Source of the DNA: Polaromonas sp. YR568
GTDB lineage: Bacteria > Pseudomonadota > Gammaproteobacteria > Burkholderiales > Burkholderiaceae_C
Assembly: GCF_900116715.1 (NCBI RefSeq)
Contig: NZ_FPBM01000003.1
Coordinates: 124,001 to 188,000, forward strand
Length of the DNA: 64,000 nt
Direction: 5' to 3'
The notes below the pieces were generated by a model. The model was not told the DNA's origin and searched no databases. It saw only the letters and a list, made by a program, of their open reading frames with translations. The translations under genes were made by a program, and so were the position numbers. Below are positions 49,897-57,958 of this stretch, piece after piece; position 1 is the first letter of the stretch; each line of letters opens with the position of its first letter.

Positions 49897-51587
49897 TTGA
49901 AGACTGCTCCTGTGAAAGCGTCTTCAAGTTCGACGCGGGTGTATGAATTGATGCCGGCGTAGTCGCCGATAAAACGGTCAAGGACACAGCCAAACAGGTA
50001 CATATCGCCAATGCTGGCGAAAAAATCAAGCCGGCATTTGATGCGGATCTGCTGGCCGCGCAGCAGGCTGCCGCGCCCCACCAGCCGGGTCTCGCGCGTT
50101 GCGGTGACCTGCTGGATGCTGTCGATGCGCCGGCGGTTGGCGGTTTCCTGGCCTTGCTCCTGCCGCTCCGAGAAAACGTACAGGCCCAGCAGCGCCCGCA
50201 GGTTTTCCGCATTGGCGATCGACAGGAAATTCAGCGACACATGCGAGACCAGGCGCCAGAGCAAGGCCTCACCTGACGGTGGGTTGAGCGGCGATGTCAT
50301 GGGCCGGATGTTGCGAAAGTTCATCCGGTCGGGCGAGCTGCTGGTCGGACGGCTCAAGTCGCCGAGCTTCAGGCTTTCCGGCAACTGGCGGTTGGTGCAG
50401 GTGATCTGGACCGACAGGGTCTCTGGCAGGGGCAAATCGCCGGGAGGGTATGCCACCGACAGGAATACATCGCTGCCCCGCCCTACGGTGGCGGAACGCA
50501 AGGTGGTGCGGTAGCTCAGCGTGTTGCTTCCGTCGTGGCGCAACATGCCGAAGGGCACATAGGCACGCTCTTTGGAGGCGCCTTGCTGGTAGCCCACGAC
50601 GCGGTCAACCGAATAGATCTGGTAATGCTGCCTGTTGGCCGCTTCCGGCATGAGGCGGTATTCGCTGGCGCGGTGCTCATGGTTGACGGGATCTGCCGCA
50701 TGCTCAAAAAGATTGACTGCGGGCACGATGTTCATCATGAAGCTGTCGCTGCGTATCTCGGGCATCCAGTCGGGAAGCTGGTCCAGCACCAGCGAGACTT
50801 CAAACGAGGTGCCGGCGCCTTTTGCCAGGGCCTTGTCCAGGCCTTCAATATCGACAAACAGGAATTTCTCCGGCAGGACAAAAAACTCCTGCAGGGAACG
50901 GTAGCCCTGGAAGGCGTGGCTGGGGTAAGGCAGCAGTTCGCTTTCAAACCCGGAGTGCCGCACCGCTTTCGGGCCAAGCTCCACCGCCACGCCGCCGCTG
51001 CTTTTGACGCTGGCGGACTTGACATGGTTGGCCAGCAGCAGGAGCAGCTTGGATGCCTCGGTATAACCGCCGCCCAGAAACAGGCGGATCGTGGGGACCT
51101 TCCACTGCGCCACATCCAGCCCGCCTTGCAGCTCGAACTTCAGGACCAGTTTGGGCGCCTGGCCGGCGCCGCTGACCAGCCGCGCGTCCGCCAGGTTGAG
51201 CGGGTGGACCAGCAGCTCGGTGCAGGTGCGAAAGCGGCAAGGCGTTCCGTCCACAGGCACGGAGTCAATCTTGGAGCCCTCGGCAATCCGCACGGTTTCG
51301 GCCAGCATGCCTTTGGCGGCAAAGCTGACCAGCGTGCTGGCGGGAATGGGGCGCAGGTAGTGCGGAAAAAGAAGGTTGGCCAGCTCCTGGACCACCTCGG
51401 GGAATTCGTCGTCCAGCTTCTGGCGCGTAAGGCCTGTGAGGAAGGCCACGCCTTCGAGCAGGCGTTCCACATCGGGGTCGGCCGAGGCGCCCGAAAGCAT
51501 GGGCGCCAGCGCGGGGTTGGCCCGCGAAAACTCGACAGCCAGTCCCTTGAGCTTGTTCAATTCATCTTCATAGTACCGATTGAACAT
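49860..51587 (-). CDS. tssF: Type VI secretion system baseplate protein TssF
   Basis: A 575-residue TssF (VasA/ImpG-like) beginning MFNRYYEDELNKLK with the conserved 'DPDVERLLEGVAFLTGLTRQKLDDEFPE' region near 37-64. It is a baseplate wedge subunit related to phage T4 gp6. It overlaps tssG by 37 bp and follows tssE by 44 bp, in the standard E-F-G order. Length is near the family norm of about 590-620, a little short. Confidence 0.95.
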   Translation of the reverse strand: MFNRYYEDELNKLKGLAVEFSRANPALAPMLSGASADPDVERLLEGVAFLTGLTRQKLDDEFPEVVQELANLLFPHYLRPIPASTLVSFAAKGMLAETVRIAEGSKIDSVPVDGTPCRFRTCTELLVHPLNLADARLVSGAGQAPKLVLKFELQGGLDVAQWKVPTIRLFLGGGYTEASKLLLLLANHVKSASVKSSGGVAVELGPKAVRHSGFESELLPYPSHAFQGYRSLQEFFVLPEKFLFVDIEGLDKALAKGAGTSFEVSLVLDQLPDWMPEIRSDSFMMNIVPAVNLFEHAADPVNHEHRASEYRLMPEAANRQHYQIYSVDRVVGYQQGASKERAYVPFGMLRHDGSNTLSYRTTLRSATVGRGSDVFLSVAYPPGDLPLPETLSVQITCTNRQLPESLKLGDLSRPTSSSPDRMNFRNIRPMTSPLNPPSGEALLWRLVSHVSLNFLSIANAENLRALLGLYVFSERQEQGQETANRRRIDSIQQVTATRETRLVGRGSLLRGQQIRIKCRLDFFASIGDMYLFGCVLDRFIGDYAGINSYTRVELEDAFTGAVFKWPPRLGQQPLL

Positions 51588-51631
51588 TTGATCTTCTCTC
51601 GCTCAAGGAACAATTAAAGGGCCGTTAAAAA

Positions 51632-52045
51632 TCAGTTGATGTTGACCTTGCCGCTTGCGCCAACCGTTGTAGAAAGTTGGAGCGGGATCTCCCGGTCATC
51701 CACCTCGAGCTTGCCCTCCAGGGCAAACCGGATGGACAGCACATCTGTCGATTCACGGCTCACCACCACGCGGGGCGATTTGATCCGTGGCTCGTACTTC
51801 ATCACCATGCGGCGAATCTCTTCTTCAATATCACCCGTGGAACCCGCGGTGAGCCCGCCGGCGATATTGGTGAAGTCGGGCACGCCGAAGAGGGGATCAA
51901 GCTGCACGCTGCCTTGCCGGGTATTGAGGAGGCGGCGAAGGTGGTCGGTCACCGACCGGACAAGAATATCGACCTGCGTCTGGTTGGTGCGTTGTTCACC
52001 ATCTTCCCAGGCCGCGATTCTTTCCAGCAGGCGCCGCTCCTTCAC
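51632..52045 (-). CDS. tssE: Type VI secretion system baseplate protein TssE (gp25-like)
   Basis: A 137-residue gp25/lysozyme-like-fold protein with the conserved 'VTDHLRRLLNTRQGSVQLDPLFGVPDF' region near 32-58 and the sheath-binding EPRIKSPRVVV segment near 84-94. It initiates sheath polymerisation from the baseplate. It follows hcp by 45 bp and precedes tssF. The start shown gives a normal family length. Confidence 0.94.
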   Translation of the reverse strand: MKERRLLERIAAWEDGEQRTNQTQVDILVRSVTDHLRRLLNTRQGSVQLDPLFGVPDFTNIAGGLTAGSTGDIEEEIRRMVMKYEPRIKSPRVVVSRESTDVLSIRFALEGKLEVDDREIPLQLSTTVGASGKVNIN

Positions 52046-52090
52046 TGCTTCCTCTTCACTCAGCCAGGCTTGCTTGCCGCTTGCCCGGCA

Positions 52091-52576
52091 TTACTTCGGA
52101 GCGAGCCAGGAGTCTTCAGCTTCGATGCCGTCCGGCTCGAACGTCCAGGTGATCTTCTCGTAGGTGAACGAGATGTCTTCCATGTGGCCCATCTGCTTGT
52201 TGTCAGGGTTCAGGCAGTTGGGCGTCCAGGAACGGGCGCTGGTCAGGATGGCCGAGGAGAGCTTGACGGTGTAGTACTTTTCTTCCGTGCCCTTTGGCGA
52301 GATGCGGTAGAACTCCAGGCTCACGCTCTTGAGCTGCTCGCCCGAGGTCAGGGCCTGGAACAGCTTGGGCGAAGCCTTGTCGATTTCCTTGGTCAGCGTC
52401 ATGGGCTGGTGAACGCGCTTGCCGGTAGGCAGGCCGGTTTGCGGGCTCTTGGGGATCTCGATGACGTGGTCCACGGCTTGCACCAGGATCTTGCCTTCGT
52501 GGTTCTTGACCTTGACGGAGCCTTCGATCTTCCCTTGTTTTTCGCCTTCGACGATGAGGTAGCATGGCATTGGCAT
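52091..52576 (-). CDS. hcp: Type VI secretion system tube protein Hcp (TssD)
   Basis: A 161-residue Hcp of the Hcp1 type (opening MPMPCYLIVEGEKQGKIEGS, then 'HQPMTLTKEIDKASPKLFQA' near 58-77). Hcp hexamers stack to form the inner tube and carry small effectors in their lumen. AAGGA lies eight bases before the ATG at 52576, which decides the start; the open frame upstream is not Hcp-like. It stands apart from tssC by 271 bp with a stem-loop between, suggesting separate control of this abundant protein. Confidence 0.95.
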   Translation of the reverse strand: MPMPCYLIVEGEKQGKIEGSVKVKNHEGKILVQAVDHVIEIPKSPQTGLPTGKRVHQPMTLTKEIDKASPKLFQALTSGEQLKSVSLEFYRISPKGTEEKYYTVKLSSAILTSARSWTPNCLNPDNKQMGHMEDISFTYEKITWTFEPDGIEAEDSWLAPK

Positions 52577-52801
52577 GATGAATTCCTTTAAGTTGGGTTT
52601 GTCATAAAAAACTATTTCAAATCCGGTCAAGGTCCCGTCAATCTCAATCGGCAGGGCTTTAACCTCCTCATCACCCTGCCCCTGGCTTTCCGGGGTGATC
52701 TGCACATCTCTTAAACATTTGCTCTGTGCATGTGTGTATTCTGAAAGTCCCCTGTTTCGGGTCCATGTCAGAAGCCAGGCGGCAAAGTTACAACCGAAAT
52801 A

Positions 52802-52841
52802 CAGGCGGTTTCCCTAGGGAAAAACCAGGAAGCACCGCCTG
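52802..52841 (-). terminator. Stem-loop between tssC and hcp
   Basis: CAGGCGGT (52802-52809) pairs perfectly with ACCGCCTG (52834-52841), and an inner TTTCCC-TA-GGGAAA palindrome lies between. It is 6 bases past the tssC stop on the minus strand. It could be a partial terminator or RNA processing signal that separates tssBC and hcp expression. No gene is visible in the rest of the 52577-52847 gap. Confidence 0.45.
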
Positions 52842-52847
52842 CCGGCG

Positions 52848-54335
52848 TCACTTTTTCTCGAGCTTGCCGACCAGTGAGAGGCTGAAGGAAGCGCCCATGT
52901 ACTTGAAGTGCGGGCGAACCTTGAGGTCGACGCGGTACCAGCCTGGATCGCCTTCCACATCGGCGACGGTGATTTCCGCCTGGCGCAGGGGCCTGCGGCT
53001 GCGCACGCCTTCGCCCGGGTTGTCCATGTCGGCCACGTACTGGCGGATCCACATGTTCAACTCGCTTTCGAGGTCGGCGCGCTCTTTCCAGGTGCCGATG
53101 TTTTCGCGCTGGATCACCTTGATGTAGTGGGCCAGGCGGCTCACCACAAACATGTAAGGCAGCTGGGTGCTGAGCTTGTAGTTGAGCTCGGCTTCCTTGC
53201 CTTCCTTGCTGTTGCCGAAGAACTTGGGCTTTTGCGCAGAGTTGGCCGAGAAGAAGGCCGCGTTGTCGCTGTTCTTGCGCATGGTCAGGGCGATAAAGCC
53301 CTGCTCTGCCAGTTCAAACTCGCGGCGCTCGGAGATGAGCACTTCCGCGGGGATCTTGTTCTGCATCTCACCCATGGACTCATAGGTGTACACAGGCAGG
53401 TCCTCGACGGCGCCGCCGCCCTGGGGGCCGATGACGTTGGCGCACCAGCGGTAGTCGGCAAAGCTGCCGGTCAGCCGCGAGGCAAATGCGAAGGCCGCAT
53501 TGCCCCACAGGAAGCTGTTGTTCCCGCCGGAGACGTCTTCCTTGTAGTTGAATTTTTTGGTCGGCACCGTGTCGGCGCTGTATGGCACGCGCAGCAGGAA
53601 GTGCGGCAGCGTCAGGCCCACATAGCGCGCGTCTTCGGTCTCGCGGAAGGAGTTCCACTTGACGAACTGCGGGCCCTCGAACACCGAAGCGAGGTCCTTG
53701 AGGTTGGGCAGTTGTTCATACGACTCGACGCCGAAGAACTCGGGCGCCGTGGCCGCGATGAAGGGCGCATGGCCCATGGCCGCCACGCTGGCGACGTACT
53801 GCAGCAGCTTGATGTCCTGGCCGCCGGGCCCGAACTCGTAGTTGCCGATCATGGCGCCGAAAGGCTGGCCGCCGAACTGGCCATATTCAGCCGTGTACAG
53901 GTTTTTGTAGAGGCCCGACTTGGTGATATCGGCCGCGTCCTGGAAGTCGTCCAGCAGCTTGCTCTTGCTCACGCTGAGCATCTGGATCTTGACGTTCTCG
54001 CGGAAGTTGGTGCGGTCCACCAGGAACTTCAGCGAGCGCCACGCGGACTCCAGCTTCTGGTAGTCGGGGTGGTGCAGGATGGAGTCGACCTGCGCGCAGA
54101 GCTTTTTGTCCAGGTCGGCGATCATGTCGTCGACCGTGGCCTGCGTGACGCGCTCTACCGAGCGCTGGGGTTCCAGCAGCTGCGAAACAAAAGCCTGGAT
54201 GCCGTGGCGGGTGATGGAGTACGCGTCGTCGCCCTGCTTGATGCGCGCGGAATTGACCAGCTGGTCGAGCAGCGAGCCCCCGGCTTCTTCCGCCGCGCCA
54301 GGCGCCGCGTCTGCTTGTTTATTCGTTTCAGCCAT
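52848..54335 (-). CDS. tssC: Type VI secretion system sheath large subunit TssC
   Basis: A 495-residue TssC (VipB/EvpB-type). Recognisable blocks are 'YQKLESAWRSLKFLVDRTNF' near 90-110, 'YGQFGGQPFGAMIGNYEFGP' near 145-165, and 'RWCANVIGPQGGGAVEDLP' near 294-312. With TssB it forms the contractile sheath. The N-terminal ~25 residues are Ala/Glu-rich, in the place of the ClpV-binding helix. It follows tssB by 24 bp and ends in the C-terminal 'SFSLSLVGKLEKK', normal for the family. Confidence 0.96.
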   Translation of the reverse strand: MAETNKQADAAPGAAEEAGGSLLDQLVNSARIKQGDDAYSITRHGIQAFVSQLLEPQRSVERVTQATVDDMIADLDKKLCAQVDSILHHPDYQKLESAWRSLKFLVDRTNFRENVKIQMLSVSKSKLLDDFQDAADITKSGLYKNLYTAEYGQFGGQPFGAMIGNYEFGPGGQDIKLLQYVASVAAMGHAPFIAATAPEFFGVESYEQLPNLKDLASVFEGPQFVKWNSFRETEDARYVGLTLPHFLLRVPYSADTVPTKKFNYKEDVSGGNNSFLWGNAAFAFASRLTGSFADYRWCANVIGPQGGGAVEDLPVYTYESMGEMQNKIPAEVLISERREFELAEQGFIALTMRKNSDNAAFFSANSAQKPKFFGNSKEGKEAELNYKLSTQLPYMFVVSRLAHYIKVIQRENIGTWKERADLESELNMWIRQYVADMDNPGEGVRSRRPLRQAEITVADVEGDPGWYRVDLKVRPHFKYMGASFSLSLVGKLEKK

Positions 54336-54359
54336 GATTTCTCCTCTTGCTGCGGTTTT

Positions 54360-54854
54360 TTATTGATCTTTGACGCCGAGTTCAGCCATCAGCCGGGCGC
54401 GCACGCCTTCGTCCTGCACCAGCTCCTGGACCTTCTTGCGGAAGTCCGGAATATTGCCCAGCGGCCCCTTGAGCGCCTTCAGGGCATCGCGCAGCTCGAT
54501 CATCTGCTTGAGTTCAGGCACCTTGTCGACGATGGCGTCCGGAGAGAAGTCATTGATCGAATCAAAGTTGATGTTCATCGCCAGCACCGCGTCCTTGTCG
54601 GCCTTGGGGTCCAGCTTGTTGGGCACCGCCATGCTCAGCGAGAGTTTTTGCGCCTTCAGGACTTCGTTGAAGTTGTCCTTGTCGATGTTGATCGGCTTCA
54701 TCTCCTCGAGCGGCGTGTCGTCTTCACGCAAGGTGTAGTCCCCCATGACCAGCAGCTTGAGCGGCAGCTCAACTTCTGATTTGGCATCTCCCGTGGCGGG
54801 ACGATAAACAATATTGACTCGCTCTTTTGGTGCTACTGACCCGTCGGTTGCCAT
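54360..54854 (-). CDS. tssB: Type VI secretion system sheath small subunit TssB
   Basis: A 164-residue TssB (VipA). The conserved 'RVNIVYRPATGDAKSEVELP' occupies residues 12-31 and 'PLKLLVMGDYTLRED' follows. With TssC it builds the contractile sheath. AAGGA seven bases before the ATG at 54854 decides the start. This is the first gene of the long tssB-C-hcp-E-F-G-H-spike operon, so the 460-bp region upstream should hold its promoter. Confidence 0.95.
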   Translation of the reverse strand: MATDGSVAPKERVNIVYRPATGDAKSEVELPLKLLVMGDYTLREDDTPLEEMKPINIDKDNFNEVLKAQKLSLSMAVPNKLDPKADKDAVLAMNINFDSINDFSPDAIVDKVPELKQMIELRDALKALKGPLGNIPDFRKKVQELVQDEGVRARLMAELGVKDQ

Positions 54855-54890
54855 GGTGAGTTCCTTGTTCAATAAGGTTGAGTAAATGCC

Positions 54891-54906
54891 ACACGTAATA
54901 CCGTGT
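54891..54906. promoter_or_regulatory. Inverted repeat close to tssB
   Basis: ACACG-TAATAC-CGTGT, 37-52 bases upstream of the tssB ATG and therefore near the expected transcript start. It could be an operator or a 5'-UTR hairpin. Confidence 0.4.
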
Positions 54907-55063
54907 AACAAAGTCGAAAACGATAGTACCCGATATCCCCTGATTTAAATAGCCATGTTTCAGTCGTAATAGAGGCGGGAAGAAGAGCCGTTTGAAGGGC
55001 TGCTTGAAGGGCCGCTTGGCGCGGAGAAAACGGGCCGCAATTTCCCACCTTGGTGCGCCCACT

Positions 55064-55083
55064 TGTCGCACAAATGTGCGACA
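55064..55083. promoter_or_regulatory. 20-base palindrome upstream of tssB, candidate activator site
   Basis: TGTCGCACAAATGTGCGACA has perfect 9-base arms around AA. It lies 210-229 bases upstream of the tssB ATG, a distance typical of an upstream activating sequence. TGT-N14-ACA spacing with internal symmetry is common among enhancer-binding and other dimeric regulators. The cognate protein is unknown. Confidence 0.55.
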
Positions 55084-55168
55084 CGCTGACGACACCGGAG
55101 CAAACTTCCACGAGGGGGCATCAGTGTGCGGCGTACACCGCAGCGCAATCGATAGGTAACAACCCTAG

Positions 55169-55194
55169 GCCTAAAGACGGTGCCTAAAGACGGT
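55169..55194. repeat. Tandem 13-base repeat upstream of tssB
   Basis: GCCTAAAGACGGT occurs twice in direct succession (55169-55181 and 55182-55194), followed by a degenerate third copy (GCCTTGAGACGCC). It may be a slippage product or a repeated binding site. Confidence 0.55.
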
Positions 55195-55314
55195 GCCTTG
55201 AGACGCCGCCCTGACACGGCGCAAAGCAATGATGGAAATAATTGCCAATGCCGCGCCACGGCGAAGACCTGATGCCGCGCGCGGCGCAGCAGCTCAGCAA
55301 CGCGCTGGGTAAGC

Positions 55315-56187
55315 TCAGTTGAAAGTCACGCCGGCCCAGCGCACCCGGCCGAGCACCGCGAAGTCGCGGTCGGCCGACTCATGGCCCTGGATGTCGAAAG
55401 GCTCATAGGCCGGGTTGTAGCTACTGACCCGCAGGATTTTTCCGGGCAGGCGCTGCAGCTTTTTCATCAGCAGTGCGCCGTCCAGCCGGATCAGGTGCAC
55501 GCCCTCAGTCAGTGCATCACGGTCCCGCAAATCCGCCAGCACCGCATCCTTGGCATGCAGCCACGGCTCCATGGAGGCGCCCACGACGCTGAACATCGCC
55601 AGGTCGTCATGCGCAATGCCCAGGTCGTAGCGGATGAACTGCGCATCAAACGGCCGCATGGCCAGCACCGAGCCGGCGTCGTTGAAGGCCACTCCGTCGG
55701 CCTGCTCGCGCGGATCGAACAGCGGCACGTAAATCAGTTCGGCCACCTGCACCGCACGCACACCGAAAGGCACAGTCGCATGCTCCCTGGAGGCATCCCC
55801 GCCCTCACCGCCCAGCAGGCGGGCCGGAGTGGTGTTGTATTCCTTGGCCAGCACTTCCAGCTCAAACGCGTCCGGCAGGCTGTCGCCCCGCTCCATGTTC
55901 CAGATGGTGTTGCGGTGCACCCCGACCGTGGCCGCCACGTCATTGATTTCCCGGGCGCCGCGCGCCGCCTTGCAGCGCTGGCCAAACTGGCGCATGAAAA
56001 CGGTTCTGGCTTCAGTCCGCACGGTTTTCAGGCCCGCCTTGTCCTCCGCCGCAGCGGCATGGTGGAGATACCAGGCCACGGGCTCTTGCGCCATGACCGG
56101 TGGCGTGCGCTCAAAAGGATAGGGCTGGACGCCCTGAATGTTGTCGCTGTTGCCGGGCGCCGGCAGCGTTGCCTCTTTTGTGTTCAT
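55315..56187 (-). CDS. S24-family (CI/LexA-fold) transcriptional repressor
   Basis: A 290-residue phage-repressor-like regulator. The HTH lies near residues 75-125 ('INDVAATVGVHRNTIWNMERGD', XRE/CI type), and the C-terminal S24 peptidase-like domain has catalytic-type S205 in GASMEP and K242/K243 in LLMKKLQ. No obvious Ala-Gly cleavage bond is seen before it, so self-cleavage is uncertain. ATG at 56187 is used (a GTG at 56193 is possible); it lies inside the first of two palindromic operators, so autorepression is likely. It points toward tssB and is the nearest regulator of the T6SS operon. Confidence 0.85.
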   Translation of the reverse strand: MNTKEATLPAPGNSDNIQGVQPYPFERTPPVMAQEPVAWYLHHAAAAEDKAGLKTVRTEARTVFMRQFGQRCKAARGAREINDVAATVGVHRNTIWNMERGDSLPDAFELEVLAKEYNTTPARLLGGEGGDASREHATVPFGVRAVQVAELIYVPLFDPREQADGVAFNDAGSVLAMRPFDAQFIRYDLGIAHDDLAMFSVVGASMEPWLHAKDAVLADLRDRDALTEGVHLIRLDGALLMKKLQRLPGKILRVSSYNPAYEPFDIQGHESADRDFAVLGRVRWAGVTFN

Positions 56188-56217
56188 GAACACTATTTTG
56201 TGTCAATGAACACAAAA
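56176..56217. promoter_or_regulatory. Twin palindromic operators over the repressor start
   Basis: Site 1 (56176-56197) has core GTGTTCATGAACAC, a perfect 14-base palindrome that includes the repressor ATG. Site 2 (56196-56217) is TTTTGTGT-N6-ACACAAAA with perfect 8-base arms. The two share TTTTGTGT..ATGAACAC and are offset by 20 bases, two helical turns, as expected for cooperative repressor binding. Confidence 0.7.
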
Positions 56218-56282
56218 ATTCAAACACCGCTGCGTAGAAAGCGAGATTTAACAAAATTTAAGAGTTGTTGTTCAAATATTTC

Positions 56283-56316
56283 AGCATATCTAGCGACTTC
56301 TTAGGCGATATATGCT
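56283..56316. promoter_or_regulatory. Inverted repeat overlapping the start of the Nlp-type HTH gene
   Basis: AGCATAT (56283-56289) and ATATGCT (56310-56316) flank 20 bases; the right arm covers the ATG at 56312. It may be an operator for the divergent HTH gene. Confidence 0.35.
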
Positions 56317-56707
56317 CAAAATAATATGCATGACCACAAATAAATCGACGCCTTCCCAAGAAGATATGCATCCGGCCGACGTGATCGCGGCCTTGCGCAA
56401 ACGCGGCACCAGCCTTCGGAGAATCGCCATTGAAAACGGCTACAGCCACATACAGCGGGTGCTCACCAGCCCCTGGCTCGCGGCAGAGCAGCTGGTGGCG
56501 CGGGCGCTGGACAAACGGCCCCAGGACGTGTGGCCGTCGCGCTACGTGAACCCCGATGACCGGTGGCTGGCCTTCAAGCAGACCCGCCGCATCACGGTGA
56601 CCAACCCATCGGCCCCGCCCGGCGACGACGGGTCACAAGCGCAGGCCGGTGGCCCGGACGCTTCCCCGCGCGCAACGCCCAGGCCGGCACAGCGACACCC
56701 GGAATAA
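56312..56707 (+). CDS. Nlp/Ner (SfsB)-type helix-turn-helix protein
   Basis: A 131-residue protein. Residues about 19-77 match the Nlp/Ner HTH family: 'MHPADVIAALRKRGTSLRRI', then 'GYSHIQRVLTSPWLAAEQLV' and the closing PQDVWPSRY. Ner of phage Mu is a small repressor that faces the phage c repressor. Here, too, it is divergent from an S24-type repressor. The remaining ~55 residues are Pro/Ala/Arg-rich and probably disordered. The ATG at 56312 has AGG upstream; ATG at 56330 is an alternative. Confidence 0.8.
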   Translation: MLKIICMTTNKSTPSQEDMHPADVIAALRKRGTSLRRIAIENGYSHIQRVLTSPWLAAEQLVARALDKRPQDVWPSRYVNPDDRWLAFKQTRRITVTNPSAPPGDDGSQAQAGGPDASPRATPRPAQRHPE

Positions 56708-56795
56708 GGCCCAGGCCTTACTCCGCGCGCAAGTCAAAACCCTTCCCCTGCGGCGCCAGCGCCGCACCTGCAACTTATTTCACAAGGACATCCAC

Positions 56796-57035
56796 ATGCT
56801 GCTTTCGAGCACCGGGATCAAACTTCGCATTTATTTGCGCACCTATGACGGCGAGGACATTTTGGTAGAGCTGGAACGCGACGACATCGAAAAAGCCGCC
56901 ATGGCCAAAGCCCGGGTCAGCGAAGCAGACGTTCACCCCATCAAACTGCTGCGCTTTGAACTGGCCCAAACGCTGTCCGACCTGCACAGCGAGGTTCACC
57001 ATGCCTTAATTACCCGGAAAACATCCGGAGTGTGA
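56796..57035 (+). CDS. Small hypothetical protein
   Basis: A 79-residue acidic/basic-mixed protein (opening MLLSSTGIKLRIYLRTYDGE) with an alpha/beta pattern and no motif I can name. AAGGA seven bases before the ATG at 56796 supports this start over an ATG at 56649, whose extra 49 residues are Arg-rich and out-of-frame-like. It follows the Nlp-type gene by 88 bp and may be co-transcribed with it. Confidence 0.65.
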   Translation: MLLSSTGIKLRIYLRTYDGEDILVELERDDIEKAAMAKARVSEADVHPIKLLRFELAQTLSDLHSEVHHALITRKTSGV

Positions 57036-57098
57036 GCAGGCACTTACGCAGTCTGGGCACTGGCTTATAGTCAATCATCGCAAGAATGGAGGCAGGGC

Positions 57099-57935
57099 AT
57101 GCATCACCGCACGAAATCTTTCGGGCCTTTTTTCAGGCCTTTTTTCAGAGCTTTTCTCAAGGGGGTTCTCAAGTTTTCCCTGCTGTTGTCCTTAGCCCTT
57201 GCACTGCCCGGCAAGGCGGCGTGGGCGGCCGACATTCACGTCATGACTTCGGGCGGCTTTACCGCCGCCTATAACCAGCTGGTGCCGGAGTTTGAGCGCG
57301 CCACCGGGCACAAGGTCATCACCGCCTACGGGGCCTCCATGGGCAATGCACCTGACGCGATTCCCAACCGGCTGGCACGCAAGGAGCGGGTCGATGTCGT
57401 GATCCTCGCGGCGCCGGCGCTTGAAGACCTCGTCAAACAGGGCAAGGTGGCGGCCGGCAGCCAGACCGACCTGGTGCGCTCGCTGATCGGCATGTCGGTG
57501 CGCTCGGGTGCGGCCAGGCCCGACATCGGCAGCGTCGATGCACTCAGGCGCACGCTGCTGAATGCCCAGTCCATCGCCTACTCGGCCAGCGCCAGCGGTG
57601 TCTATATTTCCACCGAGTTGTTTCAGCGCCTGGGGATTGCCGATCAGGTCTCGGGCAAGAGCAAACGAATCCTCAGCGAGCGGGTGGGAGCCGTGGTCGC
57701 ACGCGGAGAAGCCGAGCTGGGCTTTCAGCAGGTCAGCGAGCTGCTTCCGGTTCCGGGTGTTGACTATGTGGGGCCCCTGCCTGCCGAGGTGCAGCGCGTG
57801 ACCGTGTTTTCAGCAGGCATCGCAAGCGACGCGGCGGAGCCCGACGCCGCCAGGGCCTTGATCCGGTTTTTCACCTCTCCGGCGGCCGCACCCGCCATCA
57901 CCCAAACCGGGCTTGAACCCCTAACGCGTCCCTAA
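57099..57935 (+). CDS. Periplasmic substrate-binding protein, ModA-like
   Basis: A 278-residue exported binding protein. A long basic N-terminus (FFRPFFRAFLKG) precedes the hydrophobic core and the likely cleavage site AWA-AD near residue 44. The mature domain opens IHVMTSGGFTAAYNQLVPEF and carries a ModA/SBP_bac_11-type pattern with 'VDVVILAAPALEDLVKQGK'. No permease or ATPase gene is adjacent, so it is an orphan binding protein. Molybdate or tungstate is possible, but organic anions are also reported for this fold; the ligand is not predictable here. Confidence 0.82.
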   Translation: MHHRTKSFGPFFRPFFRAFLKGVLKFSLLLSLALALPGKAAWAADIHVMTSGGFTAAYNQLVPEFERATGHKVITAYGASMGNAPDAIPNRLARKERVDVVILAAPALEDLVKQGKVAAGSQTDLVRSLIGMSVRSGAARPDIGSVDALRRTLLNAQSIAYSASASGVYISTELFQRLGIADQVSGKSKRILSERVGAVVARGEAELGFQQVSELLPVPGVDYVGPLPAEVQRVTVFSAGIASDAAEPDAARALIRFFTSPAAAPAITQTGLEPLTRP

Positions 57936-57958
57936 CCCGCCTCAGACGCCAGGCCGCA

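Larger units (their letters stand above)
54855..55314. promoter_or_regulatory. Regulatory region of the main T6SS operon
   Basis: This 460-base gene-free stretch lies between tssB and the S24 repressor gene, which points the same way. It should contain the operon promoter and the end of the repressor transcript. I see three marked structures: ACACG-N6-CGTGT at 54891-54906, TGTCGCACAAATGTGCGACA at 55064-55083, and a 13-base tandem repeat at 55169-55194. No convincing sigma-54 (-24/-12) or strong sigma-70 pair was found by eye. Confidence 0.6.

Noticed and set aside
54855..55314. A sigma-54 promoter for tssB
   Set aside because: I looked for GG-N10-GC at the right spacing on the minus strand and found only partial matches, none near the expected position.
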